Of a DNA stretch of 64,000 nucleotides, positions 47,868-58,637 are shown in pieces. The stretch is from Coleofasciculaceae cyanobacterium (GTDB taxonomy: Bacteria > Cyanobacteriota > Cyanobacteriia > Cyanobacteriales > Xenococcaceae). The stretch is taken from the NCBI GenBank assembly GCA_036703275.1, contig DATNPK010000098.1:80419-144418 (forward strand), in the 5' to 3' direction. How positions within the stretch are numbered: position 1 is the first letter of the stretch; each line of letters begins with the position of its first letter. The notes under the pieces were generated by a model. That model searched no databases, had not been told where the DNA came from, and was given only the letters and a program-made list of their open reading frames with translations. Both the position numbers and the translations under genes were made by a program.

Positions 47868-47904
47868 AATAGTAATATTTTGCTAACTTAAGTCTTGTTA
47901 ATAG

Positions 47905-48624
47905 TTACTCTGAGCGATCATCAAACTTTTGACGGCGACGCTGACGGCGGGGGGCTTGATTAGGTACTGCTGTGGCAGCCTCTTCTTGCCCTGGAATAAT
48001 TTCGCCTTTAAATACCCAAACCTTAACCCCGAGAATTCCGTAAATAGTCAACGCGGTGCGATAAGAGTAGTCAATATCGGCTCTAAGAGTATGTAGCGGG
48101 ACTCGACCTTCCCTAACCCATTCTGTACGAGCAATCTCAGCTCCATTTAAACGACCGCTAACCTGAATTTTGATGCCCAAAACCTCAGCTCTTTGCGCTC
48201 TTTGGATTGCCTGACGGACAACTCGACGGAAAGAAACTCTTCGCTCTAGCTGCTGACAGATATACTCGGCAATTAACGTTGAATCAGCATCGACGCGGGG
48301 TACTTCTATTACGTTGATCCGAATTTGACGGCTGTTGCCCACCTTAGTTTGAAGATCGGTACGTAGCTTTTCAATTCCCGAACCCCCACGACCGACCACA
48401 ACCCCTGGTCTAGCAGTATGAATTGCCAAATCAATTTGGTCGGCTTTACGTTCAATCTTGACCTGAGAAATACCTGCGTTATTTAGCTCTTTGTTAACGT
48501 ATTCTCTGATTAGACGGTCTTCCTGTAATAGCTCGGGATAACGTTTAGTATCTGCATACCAGCAAGACTGGTGTTCTTTGGTAACTCCCAGACGAAAGCC
48601 TGTTGGGTGTATCTTTTGTCCCAC
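47905..48624 (-). CDS. rpsC: 30S ribosomal protein S3
   Basis: The 239-residue protein has [27 protein letters not shown], the KH-domain region [21 protein letters not shown] and [32 protein letters not shown] basic, alanine-rich C-terminal tail ([14 protein letters not shown]) follows. Placed between rplV and rplP. Confidence 0.98.
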   Translation of the reverse strand: MGQKIHPTGFRLGVTKEHQSCWYADTKRYPELLQEDRLIREYVNKELNNAGISQVKIERKADQIDLAIHTARPGVVVGRGGSGIEKLRTDLQTKVGNSRQIRINVIEVPRVDADSTLIAEYICQQLERRVSFRRVVRQAIQRAQRAEVLGIKIQVSGRLNGAEIARTEWVREGRVPLHTLRADIDYSYRTALTIYGILGVKVWVFKGEIIPGQEEAATAVPNQAPRRQRRRQKFDDRSE

Positions 48625-48671
48625 AAATGTTTCCTCGTAATAGTAATTAATTAAATTTAGAATTTTTGATT

Positions 48672-49031
48672 TTAATCGGTTACTTCTGGCGCGACAGCCA
48701 CGGTGATGTGACAGGTTGGCTTACGAATTTGGTAGGCTCTGCCTTGGGCTCGGGGACGATAACGTTTAAGAACGGGACCACCGTCAGCAAAGGCTTTGCT
48801 GACTACTAGATTTGCGGGATCTAACCCATTATTATGTTCTGCGTTTGCCACAGCCGATCGCAATGCTTTTAAGATTGGATCGCAGGCTTTATAAGGCATA
48901 AACTCCAAAATAATTAGAGCTTCTCGATATTGACGACCGCGAATTTGATCCAATACCCGTCTGACCTTAAAAGGAGACATTCGGATATATTTGGCGATCG
49001 CCTGTACTTCGTTGTTGGTATCTATTGTCAT
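48672..49031 (-). CDS. rplV: 50S ribosomal protein L22
   Basis: The 119-residue protein contains [37 protein letters not shown] and the C-terminal [22 protein letters not shown], which lines the exit tunnel. Placed between rpsS and rpsC. Confidence 0.98.
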   Translation of the reverse strand: MTIDTNNEVQAIAKYIRMSPFKVRRVLDQIRGRQYREALIILEFMPYKACDPILKALRSAVANAEHNNGLDPANLVVSKAFADGGPVLKRYRPRAQGRAYQIRKPTCHITVAVAPEVTD

Positions 49032-49046
49032 AGTAGTATCTACGAT

Positions 49047-49325
49047 CTAGCGTCTCCCTTTCTTGTCGCCTTTAGCATGACCCCTAAAAGTACGGGTCGG
49101 AGCAAATTCTCCTAGTTTATGTCCCACCATTTGGTCGCTAATAAACACGGGAATATGTTGGCGACCATTATGCACGGCAATTGTGTGTCCCACCATTTGA
49201 GGCAGAATAGTTGAAGCCCTAGACCAAGTTTTAATTACTTCTTTCTTGTTACCCGCATTCAACCGTTCAATTTTCTTGAGCAGGCTGTCGGCGATAAAGG
49301 GCCCTTTTTTTAAAGAACGACTCAT
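49047..49325 (-). CDS. rpsS: 30S ribosomal protein S19
   Basis: The 92-residue protein starts [20 protein letters not shown] and contains [48 protein letters not shown], diagnostic of S19. Placed between rplB and rplV. Confidence 0.98.
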   Translation of the reverse strand: MSRSLKKGPFIADSLLKKIERLNAGNKKEVIKTWSRASTILPQMVGHTIAVHNGRQHIPVFISDQMVGHKLGEFAPTRTFRGHAKGDKKGRR

Positions 49326-49346
49326 ATTTTTAAAATCAACGATGAA

Positions 49347-50174
49347 TTAACGACGACGACGGACGATTAGCTTGTTACTGGGCTTATTTTTCTGGCGTGT
49401 TTTCTTACCCAACGCTGGTTTACCCCAAGGAGTTACAGGACCACTTCTACCAATGGGCGCACGTCCTTCACCACCACCATGAGGGTGATCGACAGGGTTC
49501 ATCGCACTACCACGAACTTCGGGTCTTCTACCCAAATGGCGCATTCGACCCGCTTTACCTAGCTTAAGGTTACGATACTCAACGTTGCCTACCTGTCCGA
49601 TAGTGGCGTAACATTCTTTGCGTACCATTCTGACTTCCTTGGAGGGCAGACCAATAGTTACATAGTCTCCTTCTTTAGCCATTACTTTAGCCCCAGCACC
49701 AGCAGCACGAACTATCTGTCCGCCTCGGCCGGCTATTAGCTCAACGTTATGGATCGTTTCGCCCAAAGGCATATTGCTTAATGGTAAAGCATTACCAACT
49801 TCAATCGGAGCATCGGGACTAGCAATAATCGCTGTTCCCACCTTCATGCCCACAGCAGCTAGAATATAGCGTTTTTCACCATCTTCATACTGTACTAAAG
49901 CAATACGCGCATTACGATTAGGATCGTATTCGATCGCAATTACCTCAGCGGGAATATTACGTTTATCCCGACGAAAATCGATAATCCGATAGAGACGCTT
50001 GTGTCCACCACCGCGACGACGGCTGGTAATTACACCACGGTTGTTGCGTCCTTTTTGACGATGTTTGTATTTGGTTAAAGATTTTTCGGGCTTACTTTTA
50101 GTAATTTCGGAAAAATCGGGAACTACCGCTTGGCGGGTTCCTGGTGTGTATGGTCTAAATGAACGAGTACCCAT
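49347..50174 (-). CDS. rplB: 50S ribosomal protein L2
   Basis: The 275-residue protein has [30 protein letters not shown] and the peptidyl-transferase-proximal region [24 protein letters not shown] with the conserved histidine. The C-terminus is [18 protein letters not shown]. Placed between rplW and rpsS. Confidence 0.98.
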   Translation of the reverse strand: MGTRSFRPYTPGTRQAVVPDFSEITKSKPEKSLTKYKHRQKGRNNRGVITSRRRGGGHKRLYRIIDFRRDKRNIPAEVIAIEYDPNRNARIALVQYEDGEKRYILAAVGMKVGTAIIASPDAPIEVGNALPLSNMPLGETIHNVELIAGRGGQIVRAAGAGAKVMAKEGDYVTIGLPSKEVRMVRKECYATIGQVGNVEYRNLKLGKAGRMRHLGRRPEVRGSAMNPVDHPHGGGEGRAPIGRSGPVTPWGKPALGKKTRQKNKPSNKLIVRRRR

Positions 50175-50208
50175 AATTTGCTTTTAACTAGCTTTTTCGA
50201 GTTCGAGT

Positions 50209-50514
50209 TTATACGTCGGGGAACAAGGCGATCGAATCCCCGTCTTTGAGAGTGACAATAGCTCTTTTGTATTGAGCCTTGTAACCGATAAATCTGCCTA
50301 CCCGACGCTTTTTGCGGGGTAAGGTCAAAGTATTTACCTTGACAACAGTGACGTCAAACAGACTTTCAATCGCTGCTTTGATATCAGGTTTGGTAGCTTT
50401 GGGTAGCACATCAAAAACGTACTTACCAAGTTCCATTTGAATTGTGCCTTTTTCGGTAATGATTGGCTTGAGGATTAAGTCGGCTAAATCTCTCTCTTGG
50501 TATCTAGTCGTCAC
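50209..50514 (-). CDS. rplW: 50S ribosomal protein L23
   Basis: The 101-residue protein has [41 protein letters not shown] and [35 protein letters not shown], the L23 sequence that forms the exit-site docking surface. Its start overlaps the rplD end by 11 bases, showing tight coupling. Confidence 0.98.
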   Translation of the reverse strand: MTTRYQERDLADLILKPIITEKGTIQMELGKYVFDVLPKATKPDIKAAIESLFDVTVVKVNTLTLPRKKRRVGRFIGYKAQYKRAIVTLKDGDSIALFPDV

Positions 50515-51139
50515 CGTAAACCTCCTGAATCTGTTCTAAAGCGTCTTTAGTTACCACAATTTTGTTGGCATGAAGAACATCCACAACATTAAGGTTAGTC
50601 GCCTTAATCAACTTGACTTTGGCAATGTTGCGCGTTGATAGATTAACGTTGTCCGAAACTTCTTTGAGAATCAATAAAACCTTAGCATCAGGTTCTACAC
50701 CCCAACGTTGGAGAGCAGAAATTACTTCCTTGGTTTTGGGACGATCTAGCTCTGAGGCAAAGTTTTCGACCACAATGGTATCTTCTAAGCGAGAAGTAAA
50801 GGCTGTTCTTAATGCTAATCGTCTTTCCTTACGATTCATCTTGGTACTAAAATCTCTAGGCTTTGGCCCAAAGATTACACCGCCACCACGCCATAGAGGA
50901 GAACGAATTGAACCTGCACGAGCGCGACCAGTTCCTTTTTGTCTCCAAGGTTTACGTCCACCACCCCGAACTTCCGCACGAGTTTTGGTAGAAGCTGTTC
51001 CCTGACGAGCATTATTCAACTGACGAACCATTGCTCGATGAACAATATGTTCGGCGGTTTCTGATTTGGCTACCTTAAGTTCTACAGATGCCTCGCCAGC
51101 ATCTTGCCCCTGCCAATTTTTGACTACACAATTAACCAT
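50504..51139 (-). CDS. rplD: 50S ribosomal protein L4
   Basis: The 211-residue protein has [41 protein letters not shown], the extended tunnel loop of L4, and the C-terminal [30 protein letters not shown]. In enteric bacteria L4 autoregulates the S10 operon; here the S10 gene itself is absent from the cluster. Second gene of the run. Confidence 0.98.
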   Translation of the reverse strand: MVNCVVKNWQGQDAGEASVELKVAKSETAEHIVHRAMVRQLNNARQGTASTKTRAEVRGGGRKPWRQKGTGRARAGSIRSPLWRGGGVIFGPKPRDFSTKMNRKERRLALRTAFTSRLEDTIVVENFASELDRPKTKEVISALQRWGVEPDAKVLLILKEVSDNVNLSTRNIAKVKLIKATNLNVVDVLHANKIVVTKDALEQIQEVYGDD

Positions 51140-51192
51140 GGTTATTTGTTACTTACCTGTTTTGTCCTTAAATAACTAACGAGCTGTTATTA

Positions 51193-51831
51193 CTATCCAA
51201 CGATTTTGCTGGGAGAAATACTGAGTAAAGAGCCAGGCTTACCTGGAATAGCACCTTTTATCAGTAGCAAATTCTGCTCCGCATCAACCTTGACAACTGT
51301 TAGTTTGCGAGTAGTTACCTGCTTTCCGCCGTAGCGTCCTGCCATTTTCTTACCAGGATAGACACGACCAGGGGTAGTACCTGCACCAGTAGAACCAGGC
51401 GCGCGATGGTTTTTAGAACCATGACTCATCAAACCACGTTTGAAGTTGTGACGCTTTTGATAACCTGTAAAACCACGACCCATAGTTTTACCACTTACGT
51501 CTACGGTTGTCTCGGTATTAAAGATTTCGGAAATATCTAAAGCTTTACCAAGCTCATAACTAGCTGTCTCCTCAATGCGGTACTCTTTAAGATGACGCAC
51601 AGGACTGGCTCCTGCTTTGCTTAAGTGACCCAGTTCAGGCTTAGACAAAGCTTTTTCTTTAACTTCGCCATAGCCAATCTGAATTGAACTATAGCCATCC
51701 GTTTCTTTAGTTTTGATTTGAGTTACGACACAAGGCCCAGCTTGAACCACAGTAACGGGAATTGCATTTCCTGTTTCGCGATCAAAAACTTGGGTCATGC
51801 CTACTTTGGTGCCAAGAATACCGACAGACAC
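51193..51831 (-). CDS. rplC: 50S ribosomal protein L3
   Basis: Taken from the GTG at 51831 the 212-residue protein begins [33 protein letters not shown], as in other cyanobacteria, and contains [52 protein letters not shown]. An open frame goes up to 51864 ([11 protein letters not shown]) but is not conserved. This is the first gene of the operon, following a 677-base leader/promoter spacer. Confidence 0.96.
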   Translation of the reverse strand: MSVGILGTKVGMTQVFDRETGNAIPVTVVQAGPCVVTQIKTKETDGYSSIQIGYGEVKEKALSKPELGHLSKAGASPVRHLKEYRIEETASYELGKALDISEIFNTETTVDVSGKTMGRGFTGYQKRHNFKRGLMSHGSKNHRAPGSTGAGTTPGRVYPGKKMAGRYGGKQVTTRKLTVVKVDAEQNLLLIKGAIPGKPGSLLSISPSKIVG

Positions 51832-52508
51832 TAATTTGAACCCCACTATATTGCAACACGACAAGCCATCAAGCCTTTATCTGACTCTTGGCTAAATATA
51901 TACTTACCGTAGACCACTGCCGTCTAATGACGGTGTAACTTTAACTGACGAAAAAATAGCCATCTTGCCAAATATCGATTGAAATATCAACAAAATGTCC
52001 AGCAGCAAATATATAATTTTGTTTTCTAAGATTTACGATTAGAAAAGCCTAAGGGTAAATCCCAACAGCTTCTAATTTTCAGAGTTATCTGTACCCTCTA
52101 AGACTTAAAGAATTAATTTCTTCAGTTTCCTAAGGAGGTAGCAAATCCTATAAAATTTCTCACTTGCCCCGTAACGAGTTTGTTTTTTATAAATAAAATT
52201 ACAGTGAAAACTCTCTCATTTAGCCTCAAGGATTAAAATAGTCAACTTTCCTATTCGGCCAGGGGATGATTAGACTTTATATCTATAAATGTGAGATTTG
52301 CCAGTTTTGACCACAATCACTAATGATACATGATGCCGTAAGTTTCTGACAAGGATATTTTTGGTTTGGGCTAGAAATTGACGATCGCGATCGCCAATTT
52401 CTTCATCAACAAACCGCAATCAAGACAGTCTAATACTTTACTGTCTCTTTGAAGCAACAATCTTCTAAAATATAGTTTGAACAAATCTTTTGGACATATA
52501 CGAATACC
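51832..52508. other. Divergent promoter region of the ribosomal operon and ndhN
   Basis: A long spacer with no gene. A small hairpin CCGTC-TAAT-GACGG lies near 51921-51934, a possible leader structure in the rplC transcript. TAAGGAGGTAGC at about 52131 is a perfect anti-16S match with no suitable start codon after it on the plus strand. HIP1-like GATCGCGATCGC is near 52384. The ndhN promoter must be in the distal half. Confidence 0.5.
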
Positions 52509-52985
52509 ATGCCACTAATTACCACGGGAAAATCATTTATTCGCGCTTTAGAAAAAGCTGGTGCATTGGGGTTGTATATGCCCTTAGAAGGAGGCGCAGA
52601 GGGGCGTTATCAAAGACGGTTACGCGCGTATGGTTACCATACTATTAATATTACTGCCAGAGGATTAGGGGATTTGGCAGCCTATTTAACTAGAGTACAT
52701 GGGGTACGCCCGCCTCATTTAGGTAAAAAGACTATTGGACGAGAGGCTAGTGTTGGTGATATTTACTATGTGCCACCTGTTGCTACTTATGAATTAAATT
52801 CTTTACCTGCTGATGCCAAGGGATTAGCACTATGGATCATGGAAGGACAAATTTTATCTCGCCAAGAAATTCAGTATCTAGTCGCTTTAACCAAGAGTGA
52901 GCCAAAAATCAAGGTTATTTTGGAAATGGGAGGCGATCGCTATGTTAATTGGAAACCTTTGGCGGACACTTTGACCGCTGCATAA
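52509..52985 (+). CDS. ndhN: NAD(P)H-quinone oxidoreductase subunit N
   Basis: NdhN is a peripheral subunit of the NDH-1 complex, present only in cyanobacteria and chloroplasts, on the stromal/cytoplasmic arm. The 158-residue product MPLITTGKSFIRALEKAGALGLYMPLEGGAEGRYQRRLR, with LTRVHGVRPPHLGKKTIGREASVGDIYYVPP and VILEMGGDRYVNWKPLADTL, is a close match to the family as I know it. Divergent from the ribosomal operon. Same direction as the coiled-coil gene 48 bases on. Confidence 0.95.
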   Translation: MPLITTGKSFIRALEKAGALGLYMPLEGGAEGRYQRRLRAYGYHTINITARGLGDLAAYLTRVHGVRPPHLGKKTIGREASVGDIYYVPPVATYELNSLPADAKGLALWIMEGQILSRQEIQYLVALTKSEPKIKVILEMGGDRYVNWKPLADTLTAA

Positions 52986-53033
52986 TTCATAATATAGAGG
53001 AAGCTCTAACCAGATGTTGCGATAGATTACGGG

Positions 53034-53636
53034 GTGGTATTGGTGTCAGATAATAACATGGATGATTTACTGGCTCAGTTAAAAGCTGAATTGGAGCCTG
53101 AACAAGCAAAGTCGAAGACAAATAAGTTACCAGAACGCAAATCGCCACCCCAGTCAACGCCTCAAACATCACAGGCATCAATGGATCGGATGCTTGCAGA
53201 ACTAAGGGAAGATCTAGAATCGGGAAGAGGTAGACCAAATTCTACACCTAGCGAATCATCGTCCCAAGTCAAATCGAGTCAGGAGGTGAGAAGCTCAGCC
53301 AAAGATCGAGATCGCCTTAACGCCCTGATAGATACAGACTATCGCAGACAAGCACACAAGCGTGAGGAGAAGCTAGCTGAAGTTAAACGCCAAGAAGAAG
53401 CAAAAATTGCCGAACAAAAACGCCGTCAACAAGAATTAATTGAGGCGCAGAAAAGAGAAGAATTACGGGAGCGCAGAAGAAAAGAAGCTCTACGAGGAAA
53501 AGCCCAACAATGGCTCAAAAACTTAAATCCGCGCTCGGAAGAAGGGCAATGGTTTGAAGAGTTTTCTTATTCTTATGAAGATAAACTACAGGCGGCGATC
53601 GACTATTTAGAAGCTATGCGCGAAACTGGCTTGTAA
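53034..53636 (+). CDS. Charged coiled-coil protein (Slr1339-like)
   Basis: A 200-residue soluble protein. An N-terminal acidic segment (MDDLLAQLKAELEPEQ and MDRMLAELREDLESG, which look like two related units), a disordered serine/proline linker, a long charged helix (about 95-160, KREEKLAEVKRQEEAKIAEQKRRQQELIEAQKREEL) and a C-terminal folded end NPRSEEGQWFEEFSYSYEDKLQAAIDYLEAMRETGL. From memory this resembles the cyanobacterial salt-stress protein Slr1339 group; I cannot check that. GTG at 53034 or ATG at 53058 could be the start. It lies 48 bases after ndhN and is likely cotranscribed. Confidence 0.7.
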   Translation: MVLVSDNNMDDLLAQLKAELEPEQAKSKTNKLPERKSPPQSTPQTSQASMDRMLAELREDLESGRGRPNSTPSESSSQVKSSQEVRSSAKDRDRLNALIDTDYRRQAHKREEKLAEVKRQEEAKIAEQKRRQQELIEAQKREELRERRRKEALRGKAQQWLKNLNPRSEEGQWFEEFSYSYEDKLQAAIDYLEAMRETGL

Positions 53637-53867
53637 TTATTCTATATTGATGAATGCGATCGCGGACATAATCGACACAAAGTAGTCTGATTTTTTACCT
53701 TGATTATATGAAAAGTGCGATCGCGGTATTTAGCTGAAACAATAGAGCAAAAATACTAGTTGAATCAATCATCCTGAATCTTTTTCTCGATACCCTATCG
53801 TCCGTACCCTCCGACCTATATAATCACACAGGAAGCCATAGCAAGGTTAAGCAACCATAGTAACTAA

Positions 53868-55313
53868 ATGCGGATTTTATTTGTCTCAGCAGAAGTAGCG
53901 CCAATCGCTAAAGTGGGTGGATTAGGAGATGTCGTCGGTGCATTACCTAAGATATTAAGAAAATTGGGTCATGATGTCCGTATTTTCATGCCTTACTATG
54001 GGTCTTTGTATAGTAAACTTAACCTCTCTCCCGATCCTATTTGGTGGGGGGCTGCTATGTTTAATAGCTTTGCTGTCTACGAAAGTGTCTTGCCAGATAG
54101 TGATGTACCACTTTATTTATTTGGTCATCCCGCTTTCGATCCCGATCGCATTTATGGAGGAGAAGATGAATCGTGGCGATTTACTTTTTTTAGCAATGGT
54201 GCTGCTGAATTTTGCTGGAATTACTGGAAACCAGAAATAGTTCATTGTCATGATTGGCATACGGGAATGCTGCCTGTCTGGATGAATCAGTCACCCGATA
54301 TTTCTACCGTTTATACGATTCATAATTTAGCTTATCAAGGTCCTTGGCGTTGGTATTTAGATCAAATTACCTGGTGTCCGTGGTATATGCAGGGACATAA
54401 CGTCATGGCTGCTGCGGTACAGTTTGCCGATAAAGTTACTACCGTTTCTCCTACCTATGCTCAACAAATCAAAACCGTAGAATATGGCGAGAAGCTAGAA
54501 GGTTTATTGTCATTTATTAGTGGCAAAATTACAGGCATTCTTAATGGGATTGATGTTGATAGCTATAATCCCGCTACTGATCAAGCTTTAAAAGAAAATT
54601 TTACTCAAAAGTCTCTAGAGGAAAGAGCAATAAATAAAGCTGGGTTACAGACAGAATTGGGTCTTAATGTAGACAAAGATGTCTTTTTAATGAGCGTTGT
54701 ATCTCGATTAGTCGATCAAAAAGGTATTGGCTTGCTGTTGCAGATTATCGATCGCTTTATGGCTTACAGTAATTCTCAGCTAGTGGTTTTAGGTACGGGC
54801 GATCGTCAAATAGAAACTCAGCTATGGCAACTGGCAACTCGTTTTCCTGGTAGAGTGTCGGTACAGCTACTTTATAATGATGCTTTGGCACGCAGAATTT
54901 ACGGAGGTTGTGATGTATTTTTGATGCCTTCTAAATTTGAACCTTGCGGTATTAGCCAGATGTTAGCGATGCGCTATGGTTGCATTCCCATTGTCAGACG
55001 CACAGGCGGTTTGGTAGACACGGTAAGTCATCACGATCCGATGAATCAAAGCGGTACTGGTTACTGTTTTGATCGCTATGAACCGCTAGATTTATTCACC
55101 TGTATGGTTCGCGCCTCAGAAGGTTTTGTATATAAAGATAGATGGCAGCAGTTACAGCAAAGAGCTATGAGTCAAAACTTTAGCTGGCTAAAATCTGCTT
55201 TAGAATACATCAAAATATACAAAGAAATACTTGGTCAATCAACCGATTTAACCCCAGAAGAACAAGAAAAGTTAGCAGCATTAACTCCGCAAAATCTTAT
55301 AAATAGTAATTAA
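53868..55313 (+). CDS. glgA: Glycogen synthase (ADP-glucose type)
   Basis: GlgA extends alpha-1,4-glucan chains from ADP-glucose; GT5 family, GT-B fold. The 481-residue protein begins [28 protein letters not shown] with the donor-binding KVGGLGDV motif. It also has [35 protein letters not shown] and, in the second domain, [31 protein letters not shown] and [10 protein letters not shown] with catalytic glutamate in FEPCG. Cyanobacteria have two isoforms (GlgA1, GlgA2); I cannot say which. A 230-base spacer containing two GCGATCGCGG copies lies before it. Confidence 0.96.
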   Translation: MRILFVSAEVAPIAKVGGLGDVVGALPKILRKLGHDVRIFMPYYGSLYSKLNLSPDPIWWGAAMFNSFAVYESVLPDSDVPLYLFGHPAFDPDRIYGGEDESWRFTFFSNGAAEFCWNYWKPEIVHCHDWHTGMLPVWMNQSPDISTVYTIHNLAYQGPWRWYLDQITWCPWYMQGHNVMAAAVQFADKVTTVSPTYAQQIKTVEYGEKLEGLLSFISGKITGILNGIDVDSYNPATDQALKENFTQKSLEERAINKAGLQTELGLNVDKDVFLMSVVSRLVDQKGIGLLLQIIDRFMAYSNSQLVVLGTGDRQIETQLWQLATRFPGRVSVQLLYNDALARRIYGGCDVFLMPSKFEPCGISQMLAMRYGCIPIVRRTGGLVDTVSHHDPMNQSGTGYCFDRYEPLDLFTCMVRASEGFVYKDRWQQLQQRAMSQNFSWLKSALEYIKIYKEILGQSTDLTPEEQEKLAALTPQNLINSN

Positions 55314-55336
55314 AGTTTTCTAGTTGATTTCAAAGT

Positions 55337-55723
55337 TTAAATAAATCTACAAACGGCTGGTTGTTGACTTAGCTGTTGGGCTTTGCTGATAAATTCTGCT
55401 TGAGGTGCGGTTTTGATTAAATAGGCATCAGCACCAATCATATCCCCCAGCATCAAATCTGCTTGAGTTGCTTTTGTCGAACAAATAATGACTGGGATTG
55501 AGCAGGTTTGTTTACTTTTTTTGAGCTGCAAACAAAACTTGAAGCCGCTCTTTCCATTTATTACCACATCTAAAATAATTAAATTGGGTTGGTAATTTGT
55601 CATAGTTTGTTGAGCTTCTTCTACACCAAGGGCTTTTTCGACGCTAAATCCAGCATTTTATAAATAGATACCAAAAACCTCTCGCATCATCAAGCTATCA
55701 TCTACTACTAAAGCTTTATTCAT
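55337..55723 (-). pseudogene. Receiver-domain response regulator interrupted by one in-frame stop
   Basis: From the ATG at 55723 the frame reads MNKALVVDDSLMMREVFGIYL, then TAA at codon 22 (55660-55658), then continues in the same frame NAGFSVEKALGVEEAQQTMTNYQPNLIILDVVINGKSGFKFCL to the end. The full 129-codon frame is a normal CheY-like receiver: acidic pair DD at 8-9, phospho-acceptor in ILDVVINGKSG, switch in IICSTKAT and lysine in YLIKTAPQ. TAA is one base from CAA (Gln), a residue common at that spot. A truncated product could start at the internal ATG near 55603. Either a fresh nonsense mutation or a sequencing error. Confidence 0.8.
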
Positions 55724-56073
55724 GCTCAAAAAGCTAAAAATTATCTAATTTATTCTTTGATTGATATACAAATAATTCCCGAATGTTTATTATTACGTTA
55801 GATAGACAAAATGCTGTAACGATTGATTTATTAAGACACGCGCATTTTGTAAAGGCAAATGACTATTCGCCCTTACGTTGAATATTATTTAAAACATTAC
55901 GATCTTTTCGTATAAGACTACTAGCGCGTCTAAATTAATTTATTGGGTATTGAAAATAGTTTCAGTCCCCTCCTCAAGCTTGGATGAATCAGCCCTGCAT
56001 TTTAGCTTAGATGCGCTCTTTTGGTTGGGTTGAAAGATAAAACCCAACCGCATTTTTGCTTGGTACAAAAAGT
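55724..56073. other. Spacer before comB end
   Basis: About 350 bases without a gene. It holds the hairpin repeat at 56023-56049 and no other clear structure. Confidence 0.4.
56023..56049. repeat. Hairpin repeat GGTTGGGTT/AACCCAACC
   Basis: A perfect 9-bp stem with a 9-base loop, followed on the plus strand by GCATTTTT. It lies 25 bases from the comB stop and could serve as a terminator. Related to the hairpin at 27636-27662. Confidence 0.65.
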
Positions 56074-56808
56074 TTAATATTTAACTAGGACTCCTGGTTC
56101 TTTTTGAATTGGCAAAATATCCAATATATCTGTCTGAGAACAATATTTAAGATCTTCGTCTCCATTCAATTTTAGAAGGCGTTGTCCGTGGCTGCATTGA
56201 CGAAAGACATTTAAGAGATTGTCTTTCCATTGTTCATACAGTGCGATCGCGCCAATCACTTCATCGTTACCAAACAATTCGATTAACGGCGTATCACTTT
56301 GTTGCAAAATTAGCTGAGCGATCGCTCCTGCACAGACAGTATCCTCTACGGAATAATCTCCTTCCCAACCTGAACCTACCAGCCAAACTGTTTTTGGTTG
56401 AGTTTCAAAAATATAGTTAACCGCAGCTAGGCGGTTAATTTGGGCAGCAGTAATTACCTGGGGAGCTTTTTCAACCCTTTGCAAAGAACGAGTACCGTTG
56501 GTAGTCGTCAGAAACAACCGTTTGTTTTTGACAACTTCTGGTTTACAGGCAAGAGGAGAATTGCCCAGATCAAAGCCTTCTACTGTTACACCACCTCTTT
56601 CTCCGGCTCGAAGACGTTTTGCTTTTGACCAAGATTCTGATTGACGCATCAGTTCTTCTATGTTACTAAATGCTTGGACAGACTCTGCACCTGCATCAAG
56701 AGCCGCAGCGATCGTAGAAGTTGCCCTTAAAACGTCAATAACTACTGCACAGTCTGGTAATCGGTCTGTTGGAGTACTCTCAGGAGTATGATAAACGAAT
56801 AATTTCAC
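56074..56808 (-). CDS. comB: 2-phosphosulfolactate phosphatase family protein ComB
   Basis: ComB removes phosphate from 2-phosphosulfolactate in archaeal coenzyme M synthesis; cyanobacterial homologues are common, but cyanobacteria do not make coenzyme M, so the true role is unknown. The 244-residue product has the family motifs [47 protein letters not shown] and [24 protein letters not shown]. Conserved acidic residues fit a magnesium-dependent phosphatase. Monocistronic by spacing. Confidence 0.9.
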   Translation of the reverse strand: MKLFVYHTPESTPTDRLPDCAVVIDVLRATSTIAAALDAGAESVQAFSNIEELMRQSESWSKAKRLRAGERGGVTVEGFDLGNSPLACKPEVVKNKRLFLTTTNGTRSLQRVEKAPQVITAAQINRLAAVNYIFETQPKTVWLVGSGWEGDYSVEDTVCAGAIAQLILQQSDTPLIELFGNDEVIGAIALYEQWKDNLLNVFRQCSHGQRLLKLNGDEDLKYCSQTDILDILPIQKEPGVLVKY

Positions 56809-56996
56809 GCTAGTACAGCTAACTATATATACAGTTAATAAATAAAAACTTACGCAATTATACGTTATTTATCTTCCTAATTAATTATCTGTTGTCTAGA
56901 GGATTAAATTACTAATTAATCAAGCAAAATATTCCGACAAAAAGGCTCTGATTCTCAAATTTCAACTTACCAATAATACTTACTGCCAGGAGTTAG

Positions 56997-58616
56997 ATGA
57001 TGAAGCGTAACAATTATCAAAAAAAATATCGATTTAAAGTTCTTCTTGGTTTGCTATGGCGAAAAAATCAGTTTGTTAGCTTATTATTAACAGCATTTGC
57101 TGTTACTTTTTCTTATAATGTTTTACTTCAGGCTCAACCAACTTTAGCTCAAGATGCGATCGCTCATCCTACCTTAAACAAGAATATTCTTTACGTTAAT
57201 CCTCAGGTGGGAGACGATTCTCAGGTAGGCAAAAAAACATCGCCCCTCAAAACAATTACCCAAGCTTTAAAACTAGCTGATGCTGGCAGCACAATTCAGT
57301 TGGCATCAGGAACATATAGCCAAAAAACAGGAGAAAAATTTCCGTTAGTTGTTGACAACAAGATTACGCTCCAAGGAAATCCTGAAAATCAAGGCTATAA
57401 CACTATTATTGAGGGTGATGGTTATTTTATGAGTCCGACTGGTGCGGGGCAGAATATAGCGATCGCTGCTGTTGATGATGCAGGCGGCATTATAGGAGTT
57501 ACCGTGATTAATAAGCATTCACGGGGACATGGTTTATGGATCGAGTCGGCTAACCCAAGGGTAGTTAGCAATACCTTTACCCGTAATGGCAATACTGGGG
57601 TTTCGGTTAACGGCAATAGTTCGCCAACAGTAGAAAACAATTATTTTTACAACAATTCTGGCAATGGCTTGATAGTTTACGGCACTTCTCAACCAAAAGT
57701 TATTGACAACACTTTTGAAAACACAGGTTTTGGGGTTAGTGTCGTGCAAAATGCTGCCCCAACTCTGACAAAAAACACCTTTGATGGCAATCGAATTGGT
57801 ATTATCTTAGAAGGAAATTCTCAAGCTGTCTTGCGGGACAATGAAATCATCAACTCTAGAGAATCTGGCTTAACGGCGATCGCTCAATCTCAGGTTGATT
57901 TAGGTACTACTAATGAAGCTGGAAATAATATTTTTCGTAGTAATAGAAAACTAGACATTCAAAACGCTGCTGAAAATGAAATAGTTGCAGTTGGTACACA
58001 AACCCAAGGAAAGACGCAAGGCAATATCAATTTTGATAGTGGAGAATTTATCGCCCGAACCAATCCTACTCAAAGTAAATCTCTACCACCTTTACCTGAT
58101 TCAGATCGACTGCCTGCTCGACTAGATTTACCTGCACCAACAGCGCCAACGGTAGATACTACTGCTAATACTTCTCTACCTGCACCAACAGCGTCAACGG
58201 TAGATACTACTGCTAACACTTCCCTACCTGCACCAACAACGCCAACGATAGATACTACGGCTGATGCTTCTCTGCCTGAACCACCTCCTGTAACCGATCC
58301 AAATACGGGGAACAAAGAATTGGTATTTACTACTTCGTCTTCTGCGCCTCCAGTCGAAACTACTCAACCTGAACCAGTGCCATTTCCGCCGGCAATCAGC
58401 AGTTCGTCTGTTAATCCAGTTAAATACAAAGTTTTAGTCGAAGCCATAAATGAAACCGAAGAAAACGAAGTGCGATCGCTTTATCCTGAAGCTTTTAAAA
58501 CTGTATTTGAGGGACAATCACTATTACAAATAGGAGCGTTTAACAATTGGGACAAGGCTAAACAAGCAGAGCGATCGCTAGCAGATTTGGGTTTAGCAAC
58601 CTATTTTTTGGAATAG
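56997..58616 (+). CDS. Secreted parallel beta-helix (DUF1565) protein with tandem repeats and C-terminal SPOR-like region
   Basis: The 539-residue product has a signal anchor (VSLLLTAFAVTFSYNVLLQ near 25-45), a DUF1565-like beta-helix start (ILYVNPQVGDDSQVGKKTSPLKTITQALKLADAGSTIQLASGTY), and six to eight helix coils with NPRVVSNTFTRNGNTGVSVNGNSSP-like repeats (each about 23 residues). A proline/threonine spacer with three 16-residue repeats LPAPTAPTVDTTANTS follows. The C-terminal 60 residues (YKVLVEAINETEENEVRSLYPEAFKTV..LLQIGAFNNWDKAKQAERSLADLG) look like a SPOR fold. It probably binds or processes an extracellular polysaccharide or peptidoglycan; that is inference. Confidence 0.82.
   Translation: MMKRNNYQKKYRFKVLLGLLWRKNQFVSLLLTAFAVTFSYNVLLQAQPTLAQDAIAHPTLNKNILYVNPQVGDDSQVGKKTSPLKTITQALKLADAGSTIQLASGTYSQKTGEKFPLVVDNKITLQGNPENQGYNTIIEGDGYFMSPTGAGQNIAIAAVDDAGGIIGVTVINKHSRGHGLWIESANPRVVSNTFTRNGNTGVSVNGNSSPTVENNYFYNNSGNGLIVYGTSQPKVIDNTFENTGFGVSVVQNAAPTLTKNTFDGNRIGIILEGNSQAVLRDNEIINSRESGLTAIAQSQVDLGTTNEAGNNIFRSNRKLDIQNAAENEIVAVGTQTQGKTQGNINFDSGEFIARTNPTQSKSLPPLPDSDRLPARLDLPAPTAPTVDTTANTSLPAPTASTVDTTANTSLPAPTTPTIDTTADASLPEPPPVTDPNTGNKELVFTTSSSAPPVETTQPEPVPFPPAISSSSVNPVKYKVLVEAINETEENEVRSLYPEAFKTVFEGQSLLQIGAFNNWDKAKQAERSLADLGLATYFLE
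58128..58271 (+). repeat. Three in-frame 48-bp tandem repeats
   Basis: Copies at 58128, 58176 and 58224 encode LPAPTAPTVDTTANTS, LPAPTASTVDTTANTS and LPAPTTPTIDTTADAS. Copies are nearly identical at DNA level, so the number may vary between strains. Confidence 0.9.
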
Positions 58617-58637
58617 GCTGGTTTTTTGAATCGGTTG

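Noticed and set aside
52131..52142. TAAGGAGGT as a ribosome binding site of a hidden small gene
   Set aside because: No ATG, GTG or TTG with an open frame follows at suitable spacing on the plus strand.
53640..53735. Pair of TGCGATCGCGG copies as an operator before glgA
   Set aside because: HIP1 octamers of this kind are spread over the whole genome and cannot be taken as a specific operator.
58070..58315. Minus-strand frame rich in Val/Gly/Ala repeats
   Set aside because: It is the antisense shadow of the 48-bp tandem repeats in the beta-helix gene.
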